The notes under the pieces: generated by a model
Told to the model about the DNA's origin: nothing
Databases searched by the model: none
The model's input: the letters and a program-made list of their open reading frames with translations, nothing else
Program-made: the position numbers and the translations under genes
Assembly: GCA_022606425.2 (NCBI GenBank)
Contig: JAHDVF020001260.1
Location: forward strand, 682,001 to 746,000
Origin: Lepidostoma basale
Taxonomy: Eukaryota > Arthropoda > Insecta > Trichoptera > Lepidostomatidae
Direction: 5' to 3'
DNA length: 64,000 nt
Shown: one piece after another, positions 9,512 to 19,865 of the stretch
Layout of the letters: each line of letters begins with the position of its first letter
How positions within the stretch are numbered: the first letter of the stretch is position 1

Positions 9512-9739
9512 ATGACAGTAGTGTAGAAAATAAAAGGAGAAAACAATTTGGTCTAGTTAAATGTGAAATTTTTAACACGATTAAGAAATACCGATTAAAT
9601 ATTACAGTGAATTAAGTTTTTAGAGAGTAGAAAATCTTTACTTCCATGAATATTTCACGGGTTGAAACTAGTTAATATTAAAAGTGACCGGTTTTTGTCA
9701 TGTTTGAAATGAACATCTGGAAAACAAAAAGAAAACTTT

Positions 9740-9790
9740 TGTTTTCTAGACACTTTATTTTATTTTATGGGAATAACATGTTTCGCCGTG
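9740..9790 (-). repeat. Family E half-motif
   Basis: GGGAATAACATGTTTCGCC reads on the minus strand as GGCGAAACATG then TTATTCCC, the 3' half of a hammerhead-like core (GAAA plus CATG). Similar pieces lie at 57515-57605 and 49255-49275. No complete core is preserved. Confidence 0.4.
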
Positions 9791-9827
9791 CTAGGGAATA
9801 AACAAATATTTGTTATAATAACTAAGT

Positions 9828-10005
9828 AAGATGGCGACCTTCGTGGTTGAATGGCAACAGCTCTGACTGACATACCGAAGATCCCAGGTTCTATTTGACG
9901 ATGGCAGTGTGATCGTCACACTGTATTGGTCTGGTGTAGAATTATATGACAATAAATTGGCGATAGAATAGCTACCTATCACATGTCATGAGAATCAATA
10001 AATCA
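9828..10005 (+). repeat. tRNA-derived SINE copy
   Basis: Head GACCTTCGTGGTTGAATGG (decayed box A), then box-B-like AGGTTCTATTTG, then GTGTGATCGTCACACTGT, GGTCTGGTGTAGAATT and GCTACCTATCACATGTCA. It ends at CATGAGAATCAATAAAT. Confidence 0.75.
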
Positions 10006-10059
10006 TAGCTTAAAACAAATTGTATACAGTAATCAGGTTCAATCGACCTGTCGTAAACA

Positions 10060-10085
10060 AATAATAATAATAATAATAATAATAA
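10060..10085. repeat. (ATA)n microsatellite
   Basis: About eight ATA units (10062-10085). It lies between a SINE and a LINE-alpha fragment. Confidence 0.85.
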
Positions 10086-10140
10086 TTGTTATTAGAAAAT
10101 ACCATTTCATAATCGATACACAATAAAAATAAAAAAGATA

Positions 10141-10525
10141 ACATAAGAAGTGAATCCAGTGCGAATGAAAGTGTTATAAACAAAATAATGACGTGATAAT
10201 TAAAACGGTTTGGATACACAGAAATTAATAATGAAAAATGATTGGTAAAGAAAGTATATATTATATAAACGACGTAAACGAAACTAGAAATTGAGGAAGA
10301 TTAAGGAAAATGTGACATGATCCAATCCATGAAATATTAAATGTCTGTCACGTGAGGAGTCGGAGAAATCGATATACGCGCATGCCACAATGTTTGAACG
10401 TCGACGAAGCGAGAAAAGTTTTTCAGAAAATATCAGTGTGGCGGTCCATTATTTCTGCCTACCCCTTCAGAGAGACTTTTCGAAATCATCTCAGAAATGG
10501 TGTGCCCCAAGGGAGGTATAAAAAG
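10141..10525 (+). pseudogene. LINE-alpha 3' copy, decayed
   Basis: Matches the LINE-alpha C-terminal region from AGAAGTGAATCCAGTGCG through TGTTTGAACGTCGACGAAGC to GGCGGTCCATTATTTCTGCC / TACCCCTTCAGAGAGAC. Frameshifts throughout. The 3' hairpin is damaged (CCCC/TTCAGAG) and the (GTTA)n tail is lost. Bases 10545-10960 downstream show nothing recognised. Confidence 0.75.
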
Positions 10526-10960
10526 CATTTACTTAGTAAATAATTATTAAAAATATATAAGAAGATTCCGATTTTCAATAAATCTTACCTTATACTTCAC
10601 GGTACTATTTGTAAAGCCGATCTTGTGAACTCCTGCGAGTTACGGTGCTTTTAGCTACTTCGGCTCGTGCCATGAAGCACTTACAGAAGCCAGTAATAAT
10701 CAATGGCTTCTAGATTTTTAGGAAACTGTTCCCACATAAACTTCTTCTATATTATGTTGTTTATTTCAAAAAGCAAATAGGTGCGTGGTTGAGTTATCTT
10801 AACTTTACCTTATTCTCTGAAGCATGATGATTAACCAGTAACTAAAAAATCAGTAACAATAATAACACAATATTAATGCTGGTTTTGGAAATGTTTGATA
10901 GAAACTTATTATAAATAATCAAACAAAAATATATCTTTGTAATTATTAACATAATAAACA

Positions 10961-11014
10961 TACTGTGGTTTACATATTATATATTGTATAATATATATTA
11001 TGTAAACTACAGTA
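10961..11014. repeat. AT-rich perfect-looking hairpin
   Basis: TACTGTGGTTTACATA...TATGTAAACTACAGTA: arms of about 26 bases with one or two mismatches and almost no loop. It is next to fold-back A4. Could be a palindromic MITE remnant. Confidence 0.6.
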
Positions 11015-11054
11015 TTTATTTGATGGTTATTTTGAATTATTTTCAGAAATTTTT

Positions 11055-11560
11055 CTACTGTTAAATTAAATAACTTTGTTTTTTTTTTGTATATCAAATA
11101 TTAAATTTTCGAGATTTTTTGATCTGTTATGTGTATTTGTTCCTATGTCAATTTGAATAATTTCTTTGATATATGTTTGAAGTTCTTGCTGGAATTGACT
11201 TTTTTTATTAATATTACTGTTTTTATTATTTTTATTATTATATTTTCCACCTTTAAAATTTTTTCCTATTAATATTAAATAATCGTTCTTATAACTAAAA
11301 TATTTAGGTACCTAACTCAACTCCATCAAGAAATTCAAAATTATATCAAAGAAATTATTCAAATTGACATAGGAACAAATACACATAAAGGTTCGAAAAA
11401 TCACGAAAATTTGACATTTGATATATTATTGTAACACCTGATGATGTCAACAAAGGTTGACGAAACAGTTGTCGCGTAAAATAAAATACAATTGTGATAA
11501 AAAAAAGTTATTTGATTTAACAGTTTAAAATGTTAAAGTATCATAGTGTTTCGGCCAAAA
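11055..11560. repeat. Fold-back repeat A4
   Basis: Second near-complete long family A element. The left arm (ACTGTTAAATTAAATAACTT, TCAAATATTAAATTTTCGAG, TTTGTTCCTATGTCAATTTG) and right arm (complement, ending AACAGTTTAAAATGTTAAAG) pair. The hammerhead-like core survives only in the right arm. The right end continues with ATCATAGTGTTTCGGCC. Confidence 0.75.
11431..11477 (+). ncRNA. Hammerhead-ribozyme-like motif A4
   Basis: CTGATGA (11438-11444), stem II TGTCAAC-AAAG-GTTGACG (six pairs), GAAA (11462-11465), CAGTTG, GTC, GCGTAA. The stem II loop differs from A3 while the pairs are kept. Confidence 0.6.
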
Positions 11561-11694
11561 TAATGGACTTTTCAAGAATGTTTCAATATCCAACATAAAA
11601 TATTAACACAAAAAAGCACCCTTTTGAAAACTGACATCTGAAGATGTTCATTTGTTTGTATTATAATTGGAAAATACAATAAATCATTGGAATA

Positions 11695-11880
11695 AAGGTG
11701 GATGCCTCTGAAATGCGTATATATTGTAGAATTTTTAAAATATCACAGACAGAAAGAGTCACAAACAAGGAAGTACAGCAACGAATAAAGAAAAAAAGAC
11801 CGCAAAGTGTGGGAACTGGAATACTTTGGGCACATTATGAGAAACGATAAATATAAAATGCTGCAACTAATGCTTATCCA
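11695..11880 (+). pseudogene. LINE-epsilon C-terminal fragment
   Basis: Broken frames give VDASEMRIYCRIFKIS, then TERVTNKEVQQRIKKK and a block equivalent to LEYFGHIMRN. This is the same C-terminal segment as in 12391-12790. The SINE at 11882 abuts its 3' end. Confidence 0.65.
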
Positions 11881-11881
11881 A

Positions 11882-12125
11882 TGACGACCTTCGTGGCCGA
11901 GTGGTAAGTGCATTGATTGCCACCTCGAAGGTTCCGAGTTCGATTCCCGGGGAGGGCAGTGTGATTGTCACACTGTCATTGGTCTGGGGTAGAATTCACG
12001 CGACAATAAAATGGCAATAAATTAGCTACCTATCACATGTCACGTGATTCACTATGATAGCTATAATACCCTTTACATCGATTTGGGCTCATGCTGTCAT
12101 GGTGTAAAGAGCGATTCAAACCATA
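11882..12125 (+). repeat. tRNA-derived SINE, full-length copy
   Basis: Best plus-strand copy of the family. The tRNA-like head carries box A TGGCCGAGTGG (11894-11904) and box B GAGTTCGATTCC (11936-11947), the internal RNA polymerase III promoter. The unique body then has GTGTGATTGTCACACTGTC, GGTCTGGGGTAGAATTCAC, GCTACCTATCACATGTCA, and a 3' end GTCATGGTGTAAAGAGCGAT. Other copies: 9828, 12288, 13588 (minus), 29264 (minus), 32165 (minus), 33466 (minus), 51545 and 1856. It needs a LINE in trans; which one is not shown by the tail. Confidence 0.9.
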
Positions 12126-12287
12126 AAGAATGATTCTCTTGCAGCATAACAACCCTGTTTAGAACTTCTGTATCAAAAGTAAAAATAGTCACAATGTTGT
12201 CTACCTATAATAGAAAATGAACTAGAAGAATAAGAATAAGATCAGATTAAAATAATTTAAAATATTCGATAGTCATCCCGAGAAAAT

Positions 12288-12390
12288 TGGCAATCTTTGT
12301 GGCAGAGGGCACTGCTATGATTGCCACACCGTAGGTCCCGGGTTCGATTCGGTCCCGGCGATAAGAGTGTGATTGTTACACAGTCTTTGG
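12288..12390 (+). repeat. SINE head, separated from its tail
   Basis: GGCAATCTTTGTGGCAGAGG (box A region), box B GGGTTCGATTCGG and AGTGTGATTGTTACACAGTC. The body stops at 12390, where LINE-epsilon coding sequence begins. A SINE 3' end (CCTTTACATGGATTTGGCTC, CTGTAATGATGCAAAG) reappears at 12815-12880, so the SINE was probably split or its middle replaced. Confidence 0.7.
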
Positions 12391-12790
12391 AGTATCTTGA
12401 TGTACGGCTGCGAGACATGGTGCCTATCCGAAAGAGATAAACGGACACTAGAGGCTTTTGAGATGTTGTCCAATAGAAGACTATTAGGAATTTCCTGGAG
12501 AGACCACATTACGAATGACGAGGTTCTTCAAAGAATCGAAGGAGGAAGGCACCTGCTCAGGACCTTGTCCGAAAGTGGTGCAAGATGGATCGGCCATGTA
12601 ATACGACAAGAAGGTCTCTTGCATGTCATAATGGAGGGTATGACCGAGGGGACAAACTCTAGGGGATGCCTACGCCGAGAGTACCTGGAGTACCTGTTGG
12701 TGGACGTGCGCTGCTCATCATAAGCAGATTTCAAAAGAACAGCACAAGACAGGGAAGAATGGAAGAGAAGAATAGAAGAAATTGCTTCAA
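12391..12790 (+). pseudogene. LINE-epsilon ORF C-terminus
   Basis: One open stretch (about 12373-12723) reads LMYGCETWCLSERDKRTLEA, FEMLSNRRLLGISWRDHIT, NDEVLQRI, and ARWIGHVIRQEGLLHVIMEG. This is the segment after the reverse transcriptase palm of a non-LTR retrotransposon, with the family's 'YG-E-W' and 'GHV-R' motifs. The catalytic YADD region is absent (5' truncated), and the end is frameshifted before GRRR-type basic residues. Non-functional remnant. Confidence 0.75.
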
Positions 12791-12894
12791 ATCAATCCCA
12801 GGTTTGAAACTTTACACGCCTTTACATGGATTTGGCTCGCGCTGTAATGATGCAAAGATCTATTATACAAAATAAATAATAAATACATAAAACG

Positions 12895-13585
12895 GTGTTT
12901 GTATACGGTTACTGAGGTGGAATAAAAACTACGTACTGAAAGTACCCCCGTCTTTGATGACCTAGATCTAACAAAGATAAAAACATTATTTTGAAGCGCA
13001 AAACATCGTTTTAAAAAATATACAATACAGGAAAATAACATTATACTCGAATAATGCCCATTTTGTGTCAAATAAATAATATTTACATACATCTAGGAAA
13101 CGGAGTGATGAAATTTGGGTAAAACGTTTACGCTAAATCAGACGAGAAGTTGTGTTTTGTGAAATCCGTTTCATGAAAATTCCTTTTGTGGCCCTATTCC
13201 GAAAATGACAAATATGTCGAAATAACGTTATCCAATTCAGCATATTTCACATTTATCTCATCACCCACTATGACGTCGGTATAAATGTGAACAGCGCCAC
13301 TCGTAAGCAGGTTCAAAGGTTTATCTAAAATAACGTGAACTCTGAATGTGGAAGGAAATTCGTATTTTTGTAGCTTTTAAATTCTGCTGTGTCCGTGATT
13401 TTTATTCTAGACTTTTAAGCGAATTCAAGTGGAATTATTCCAATCGTAGATGTGATAGTCAAAAGCGCATGGGAGTTTGTGGATAGAGATAAACCGAAAT
13501 TGTGTCTTTTATCTTTGTATATATTAAAAGCGCTCTACAGACTAGACAGTACTAGATTATTATAATATTATTTTATATTTTTATT
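12895..13585. other. No recognised feature
   Basis: AT-rich, apart from a mixed-composition stretch near 13150-13500. No shared repeat or supported ORF. Confidence 0.35.
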
Positions 13586-13587
13586 TT

Positions 13588-13800
13588 AAATCGCTCTTTC
13601 CATCATTACAGTGCAAGCCAAATCAATGTTAAGGGTATAGCTATCATATTGATTCTCGTAACATGTAATTGGAAGCTAATCTATCGCCATTTTATTGTCA
13701 CGTGAATTCCTCACCAGACCAAGGATAGTGTGACAATCACACCTTTGGTATGGCAGTACCACTCGGCAAAACACTTACCACTTGGTCACAAATATCATTA
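13588..13800 (-). repeat. tRNA-derived SINE copy
   Basis: Minus-strand copy: at the left CGCTCTTTCCATCATTACAG (3' end), then GCTATCATATTGATTCTCGT, CTATCGCCATTTTATTGTCA, GTGTGACAATCACAC. The decayed head (TACCACTTGGTCACAA) is at the right. Box B is poorly preserved. Confidence 0.8.
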
Positions 13801-14097
13801 TAACATCGTATCATTATCATTTTTCATTTCGATAAAACAAATGTAATCTTTCATTTCACAATCATTTTTAATTTTACCAAAAAACAATCATTTTAGTCAT
13901 CTATTGCAAAATAAGATATTAGTAAAATAATAAGAACATGTATTTTGTTTATTTATATTCCGGAATCGATAAAAATGTGTTTTGAGCAAATTTGTTAAAA
14001 GCTAAATTCAATCATACTCGTATTTCATAACGTATTTTATTAATACATATTATACATAATATTATTATCCATGATATACGAATACTATAATTATAAA

Positions 14098-14400
14098 TAT
14101 AATAAATAATGCGGCACGAATGAAAGTGTTATTAACAAAATAATGAAAGGATCATTAAGATGGTTTGGACACATGGAAAGAAAAATGAAGAAAGAATAGT
14201 AAAAATAGTATACGTTAACGATGTAAATGGAACTCGAAAAGATAGAGGAAAACGTGGCACTCAAATATTTAATGTCGGCCACGTGAGGAGTCGTAGATAT
14301 AGACACGCGTGCATGACACGACGTATGAATGTTGAGGTAGCGAGAGAAATATGTCTGCAAAGAAAAGTGTGGCAGTTAATAATTTAGTTAGTGTAATAAA
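14098..14400 (+). pseudogene. LINE-alpha 3' copy
   Basis: CGGCACGAATGAAAGTGTTA through GGATCATTAAGATGGTTTGG, VNDVNGTRKDR, RRMNVEVAREICLQRKVWQ. The 3' hairpin has been deleted, leaving AATTTAGTTAGT. The reading frame is broken. Confidence 0.75.
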
Positions 14401-14721
14401 TACTCATCTAACTGTAGCTTTATTTATTTTAACATAACGTTTTTTTTAACCCAAAACTGTTTAAGAAACTGGCAGTAATTGAAACAGGTCATCCAAATGT
14501 CAGCGTATTTTTTTTCTTTTTATGTATACTAGCTCCACTAGAGATATCTTGTGTACCTTAATACTCGTAGAAAGGTGTGAATATAAAATGTAGCGTACAA
14601 CAATATGTTTAAAAGTCAACATTTTATTACAATTTATAGTAGATCTTTCGGTTTGTAGTAAATTTGCTACACCTTGAAATGAAGGAACTAATTAAGAAAA
14701 TAACTTACCAACTGAATATCA

Positions 14722-14945
14722 CGCCGTCTCCCAAAGTGGTAGGCATAAACAAGGAAACTCCACTTTGTTCTGTTCTGACATAATTCTATGGATTATTCTA
14801 CATTCATACATCGTGTCATACACCCACGTCGATTTCTCCGACTCTTTAAGTGACCGGCATTTAATATTTGATTGATTTGGTCGTATAACGTTTTCCTCGG
14901 TCTGTCTCTATTTCTACTTCCGCTTACCTCGTTTACATATACTTT
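14722..14945 (-). pseudogene. LINE-alpha 3' copy
   Basis: Left end ATCACGCCGTCTCCCAAAGT is the complement of the 3' hairpin region (stem broken). Read on the minus strand it encodes KVYVNEVSGSRNRDRPRKT and AGHLKSRRNRRGCMTRCMNV. 5' truncated. Confidence 0.75.
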
Positions 14946-15064
14946 CTTATCATTGACGAAAACATACGTTTTATTGTAGTTAATTCCCAACGAAAGACAA
15001 AAAAAAACTGTATATTTCACTCACATATAATGTCATTTTATTATGTAATTAGAATAAATGTAGT

Positions 15065-15478
15065 AGAAATGAGATCTCTTAGGCAATGTGTGGATACTCT
15101 TTTATGATAGAGTGTCGAATGAAAATATAAGAAGTGAATGCGGTGCGAATGATGGTGTTATGAACAAAATAATGAAAGGATCATTCAGATGGTTTGGACA
15201 TATGGAAAAAATGAATGAAGAAAGAATGGTAAAAAAATTATATGTTAACGATGTAAATGGAACCAGAAATAGACGAAGACCGAGGAAAACGTGGCACTAT
15301 CAAATAAATCAAATATTGAATGTCCGCCACGCGAGAAGTCAGAGTAATCGACGCACGTTCATGACATGATGTATGAATATTGAGGAAGCGAGAGAAATAT
15401 GTCAGGAAAGAAAAGGGTGACAGTCCATTCTTTCTGCCTACCCCTTCGGAGAGACGGCGTGATGGTTAGTTGTAGCTG
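15065..15478 (+). pseudogene. LINE-alpha 3' copy
   Basis: Encodes DRVSNENIRSECGAND, KGSFRWFGHMEKMNEERM, KKLYVNDVNGTRNRRRPRK, HARSQSNRRTFMT, then a stop. The 3' end keeps the hairpin (ACCCCTTCGGAGAGACGG, one mismatch) and GATGGTTAGTTG. 5' truncated in the C-terminal region. Confidence 0.85.
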
Positions 15479-15611
15479 TACTCAATAGATGCCTTAAACA
15501 TTTATGCTGTTTGAAATGTCTTTTGAGTAAATAAACTGATTTGATTTAATTAGTTAGTTAGTTAGTTTAGTTAGTCTTTTGTAAAAATTATAAGCTTTTC
15601 TAAAAAAAATT

Positions 15612-15790
15612 ATCGCTATGTAAATAGGCAAAAACCCGGATACCGTCATTGTAAGAGTAAGAGAATATTTTTTATACGAGAGAGCGAGGGAGAAATACTT
15701 CGATTCTCTGTGAAAGTTATTCGAAAAGCACACGATGCGCATGCCCTAGAACGTTTCTGTATTCTTTTCTGATTATTATTGTATGACATT
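15612..15790. repeat. Repeat R copy
   Basis: GGCAAAAACCCGGATAC, AGAGCGAGGGAGAAATACTT, CACACGATGCGCATGCC, CTGATTATTATTGTATGACA. Same order as 22480-22700. Confidence 0.7.
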
Positions 15791-15799
15791 AAACAAACA

Positions 15800-17000
15800 A
15801 CCCAACCATGAAACTAAATGTAAAATTAGGATTTAAAACTAGTTTTAGTTATTTATAAATGATTCACATTTTATCTATTTCGTTATTGTCTGTTGAATAG
15901 CGTAAAGACTTAAAAAGAAAGCTAAATATCTTTGTAGACCCCATCTTCCGCTCATCTATGTAGTATTATTTTTAAGGGTTGGTTTAAATGCCTCCATCGT
16001 TTTGATCACAAAACAATGTAATGACAAATTAGAGGTCTCTGTCCATCCGGTGACATTTCAAAGAAAAGGAAAGCATCATTAGATGAAGGAATTGTTGATG
16101 TATTTTAATGGCCAGAGGCAGGCAGCTTACAAGGGGACAATTATTTTTTCTACGGAGTAATCCATTTTAAAAGAAAATGAGAAACGAGAAATTACGTACA
16201 CAAGTATTCCGGGTAATTATTGCCCCAGGACTTATCATAAAATTTTATGTTTATTAAATAAAACAAGCAGCCTCTTCGCGACAATGAAAGTAGATTTAAC
16301 AAAGGATAATACAGGAAAGGTTATTTACCTGTGTTACCAACTGGCAGATGTCAAATCTTGCAGGAAAAAACTGTACTTTTTTACAAACAAATCTGTGTGA
16401 TATGTGTTTCAATGATCAAAGAAATGGAAATATTAAAGTTGGAATAAACTTAAATCAGTTTCAAAAGTTTCCAAATTGCTAGAAGTTGAAAAGTAATCTC
16501 AAAATTTTGCCACATGTGTCTAACAGTATGTTCGATTTCGTGAAAAATAATATTAGATAATACACTGTCACACTCGAGTAAACTTTCTCTCATATATTAA
16601 GAATCGTGTGTTTGTATAACTTATTTCGATACATTTGTGTCAATTATTTCGATTTTTCTTAACCTAAAATTAAAATACTAAAGACTAGATACTATTTTTT
16701 TTCGCGTAGGTACTCGTATTTTTAAACTATTTATTACACCAAGGTAAAAAAATCTAAATTATATTTCATATATGAGGGTATTAGTTGCAAACCCGGTAAA
16801 CTCCATCATTAGATGTTTTGAGTAAATCGCAAAAAACTGATACGCTAATAAAATGCGCTTTTTTACGATATTTATTTTTTTCATCTCAACCAGTTAGTAT
16901 TTTAAAAGTAATCAGCTATGAAATAATCATCATTATGTTGATAATTAAAGCACCCTCATATAGCACTAAATTTGTGGTTAGACATATTAAACTTATAGAC
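15800..17000. other. Mostly unique AT-rich DNA
   Basis: No shared repeat or supported gene. The part 16020-16380 has a more mixed composition than its surroundings and no obvious coding frame; a non-coding conserved element is possible but unproven. Confidence 0.35.
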
Positions 17001-17036
17001 ATATGGTATAATAATAAAGTTATTATTATATAATCG

Positions 17037-17081
17037 ATGCCAACTAGTTTCGCCTGGAGCCGAGCTTCATCAGGGCAGTAT
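17037..17081 (-). ncRNA. Hammerhead-ribozyme-like motif D1 (left arm)
   Basis: Minus strand: TGCC, CTGATGA, stem II AGCTCGG-CT-CCAGGCG (one mismatch), GAAA, CTAG, triplet GTT, then GGCA. Stem I pairs TGCC with GGCA (four pairs) immediately around the box and the GUU site. All core positions are canonical. Among all motifs here this is the most complete fit to a type I hammerhead. Confidence 0.7.
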
Positions 17082-17096
17082 GATAACTGTTATTAT

Positions 17097-17141
17097 ACTA
17101 CGCTGATGAATCTTGTGTCCAAGAGAAACTAGTTGGCGTCA
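17097..17141 (+). ncRNA. Hammerhead-ribozyme-like motif D1 (right arm)
   Basis: CTGATGA, stem II ATCTTG-TGTC-CAAGAG (five pairs), GAAA, CTAG, GTT, GGCGTC. Stem II differs in sequence from the left arm but still pairs. Stem I is weakened (ACG against GGCGT with a bulge). Confidence 0.55.
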
Positions 17142-17319
17142 ATTATAATAACCATACCCTGGTTAAACACAAAGTTTTATTATTTTTTATCTATAAGTTA
17201 AAAATAATATTATTTTGTTACTCGGACAATACTAAGGAAAAGAATCCAACGGGTAGTTGAAAATACAATAAAAATATTATATTTTCTAGATTTATTTCAA
17301 CAAATTAATGTTCTTATTT

Positions 17320-17465
17320 GGAATTTCATGGTAGAAGTTCAGTGTGAATAATAAAAAGAAAATAAACATTGTAAAAGATATTTTTTAAATGTGTATTTAG
17401 TTAAAATCTACTAATGTTTGTGTCTTCGACCGGTTTCGGCAGCTCGCTGACAGAAGATAGCACAT
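17320..17465 (-). repeat. Fold-back family B arm
   Basis: Family B end (TTTCATGGTAGAAGTTCAG), TTAGTTAAAATCTACTAATG, then CGACCGGTTTCGGCAGCTCG and a broken stem II. Minus-strand orientation of the CAGAAGA-type motif. The following 17466-18150 has no recognised feature. Confidence 0.6.
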
Positions 17466-18151
17466 GATATTGTACTTTCAAAATAATAATTATTTTTTGG
17501 GAAATTACACCCTCAAAATTGTATTTACACTTAATTCATAAAATATTTAAAAAATAACTAATTATAGAATTTTGTAACACCGAGTATACATTTACAATAT
17601 ATAAAAAAAGATGAAATAGTTTAAGTTTATTTATTATTTTACAACTGAACAAAAGCAGGTTAATTATTACTCTGTAGAATTATTCATAAATTAGTTTAAA
17701 TGGCACAGAAATGTGCCAGAGTTTGGCTTAAATAATAGTCTTACTTTTTGGCGTTTCACGAACTCAGAAACATCCTTACAAAGGGAGAAAATAAAACACT
17801 TTGATACATTTGTGTACCTTCATATTCGTGGGTATTATACACAGATTTTATCAAAGGCAGATAGCAGTTTTGAAGAGAACAGGAATGTGAAAAATTGAAG
17901 CCGTCAAAATTAATTATTGTATTACTTCTGCACCATCTTAGATCAGTGGCATATTTATGTACCATGGTATTTTATCATCAAACCAACCGGACGTAGTCAA
18001 ATTTATAAAACTCCAAAGGCTTATGTGAGCTGGACATCTGGTAAATATCCCCAGATAATATATTTGTTTAAAACGTGTCCACGAAAAATTATACGATTTG
18101 CGTCTTAATAACGTTAAAGTCCAAGATTTCTGTGAGTAACAAAAGTTGAAA

Positions 18152-18420
18152 ATAAAAAAAAAATTATTAAGAATTTTTCTATGTTTATTTTTAGTGTAAA
18201 ATCTACTTATTGATTTTCGTCTTCGACCGGTTTCGGCAGCTCGCTGCCATCTTCTGGTCAGAATCTTCTCAGACCAGAAGATGGCAGCGAGCTGCCGAAA
18301 CCGGTCGAAGACGAAAATCAATAAGTAGATTTTACACTAAAAATAAACAGAAAAATTCTTAATAAAAAAAAATATTTTCATTATTTACAATGAACTTCTA
18401 CCAAGAAATTTCAATAAACA
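18152..18420. repeat. Fold-back repeat B1 with ~107-bp palindrome arms
   Basis: Arms at about 18152-18258 and 18270-18374 are near-perfect inverted copies separated by about a dozen bases. Each contains CCAGAAGATGGCAGC-GAGCTGCCGAAAC-CGGTCGAAG (minus at 18218-18258, plus at 18271-18309) and TTTTCGTCTTCG / AAGTAGATTTTACAC. Stem II GGCAGC/GCTGCC, GAAA, CCGG and a GTC triplet are present. The box CAGAAGA has A where the hammerhead has U4, so cleavage activity is doubtful. The family end GAACTTCTACCAAGAAATT follows. Confidence 0.85.
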
Positions 18421-18534
18421 ACATAAACAAAAGTTGAGTTAGTTATTAAATTCCCTGAGATATGAATAGCTATTAGACTATGCAAATATGAGTAAATAAT
18501 ATATTTATAAAGTATTTCTTATTCATAAATTGTA

Positions 18535-19018
18535 GGCTGCAGCGGTTGCAGGCTGCCTGAAAGATGTCATATGGAGAAACAAAAACATGAGGACTAACAG
18601 CAAGGTACGCATTTATAAGACTTGTGTGCGACCAATCCTCATATATGGCATTGAATCGAGGGCAGACACTGTCAAGACAAAGAGCATGCTAGGGCCAACC
18701 GAGATGAAAACACTCCGCGCTATAGCTGGCAAAACCCTACGTGATCGAGTTAGGAATCAGCAATCCGAGAAATCTGCGAGGTCGAAGATGTGGTCAGATG
18801 GGGACGTCAAAGACCTCGATACTGGCATCAACATGTAGAAATAATGAGCTCAAATAGAATACCATACATAGCTCTCCATGGAACGCCAAACGGACAACGC
18901 CGACCAGGAAGACCCCCGAAACGGTGGAGAGAAATGTGGAGTTCAGCGTCTCAAGAGGACCCGCCTGAAATAACATACTCCTGAGTTTATCAACAGTGAA
19001 GAAGAAGAAGAAGAAATT
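18535..19018 (+). pseudogene. LINE-beta ORF C-terminus and 3' tail
   Basis: Reads KVRIYKTCVRPILIYGIESR, ADTVKTKSMLGPTEMKTL, RAIAGKTLRDRVRN; after a frame change VRWGRQRPRYWHQHV, IPYIALHGTPNGQRRPGRPP and KRWREMW. This is the post-catalytic C-terminal portion of a non-LTR retrotransposon polyprotein. 5' truncated, so no YADD. At least one frameshift near 18790. It ends with CTCCTGAGTTTATC and (GAA)n at 19000-19016. Confidence 0.8.
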
Positions 19019-19039
19019 CTAGGTAAAACTTTACTTGAG

Positions 19040-19280
19040 TCACTCAAGGACTTTGAGGCAATAAATACAATATTCTCCCTCCGGTAACAGCTTACCTCCG
19101 CTGGTCTCATCACCCGTGTAAGGAGAGGGTGTTTTCCATAGAGAGAGCCCTCGTGCCGACACGCGGAGATACTTTTTCAGAGACAATTGCGTTTTTCCGG
19201 AAGTAATTGCGGGCGACGCGGTGCCGGGCCGAGATTAAATCCCGGCGCTTGATTAACATTTCTGAAATTATGTAGAAAAT
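19040..19280. other. GC-richer island, unassigned
   Basis: Contains ACACGCGGAGATAC, GGGCGACGCGGTGCCGGGCC and AAATCCCGGCGCTTGATTAA within AT-rich DNA. No ORF, no match to repeats in this window. May be a conserved non-coding or regulatory segment; this is a guess from composition only. Confidence 0.25.
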
Positions 19281-19559
19281 TAAAAATCATGAGACGTCTT
19301 CTTCACAATGTCGCCAATATTCCTGTAATAAAAAACGGTCGTAATCCTTCAAGTACAAATTAGTACTTAGCAAAGACTCTTCGCTTTTATTTTAACACGA
19401 AAAACGTTCTCCAAAAAAAATATTCTGTGTACGAGTATGTATTATCATACATCTTGATTAATAAACCGAAATTGGTTAATACTTAATAAAACATACGTTT
19501 TCTTTGAATTTAATCATTTAATTTGTCCCATTCTTCACTTTTCTATTCCAAATATAACA

Positions 19560-19715
19560 AAACATTTAACACCTGATGATGTCAACATAGGTTGACGAAA
19601 CAGCTGTCACGTAAAATAAAATACAATTGTGATACATAAAACAAAGTTATTTAATTAAACATTTTTAAATGTTAAGGTATCATAGTGTTTCGGCCAAAAC
19701 AATGGACTATTCAAA
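19560..19715 (+). repeat. Fold-back family A5, right arm
   Basis: Hammerhead-like motif followed by AATTGTGATACATAAAAC, TTATTTAATTAAACATTT, AAGGTATCATAGTGTTTCGG. No left arm; an isolated half-element. Confidence 0.75.
19567..19613 (+). ncRNA. Hammerhead-ribozyme-like motif A5
   Basis: CTGATGA (19573-19579), stem II TGTCAAC-ATAG-GTTGACG (six pairs), GAAA (19597-19600), CAGCTG, GTC (19606-19608), ACGTAA. Core complete; stem I is weak. Confidence 0.6.
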
Positions 19716-19865
19716 CATTTAAATTCATTGATATTACAATCCAGATTTTTCAAACAATTTTTATATGATTGTGCATTGTACACTTTTCTTGTGTATTATA
19801 ATAGTTTGATCTTATTTCTATGGAATCCGTTCAAACTTCAGTCCCATACAAAATAGCTAACTAAC

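Larger units (their letters stand above)
17000..17210. repeat. Fold-back repeat D1
   Basis: Two arms with hammerhead-like motifs in opposite orientation (17037-17081 minus, 17097-17141 plus) around a short centre. The outer arms pair loosely (AACTTATAG near 16990 with CTATAAGTT near 17192). A sister element is at 45985-46160. Confidence 0.75.
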
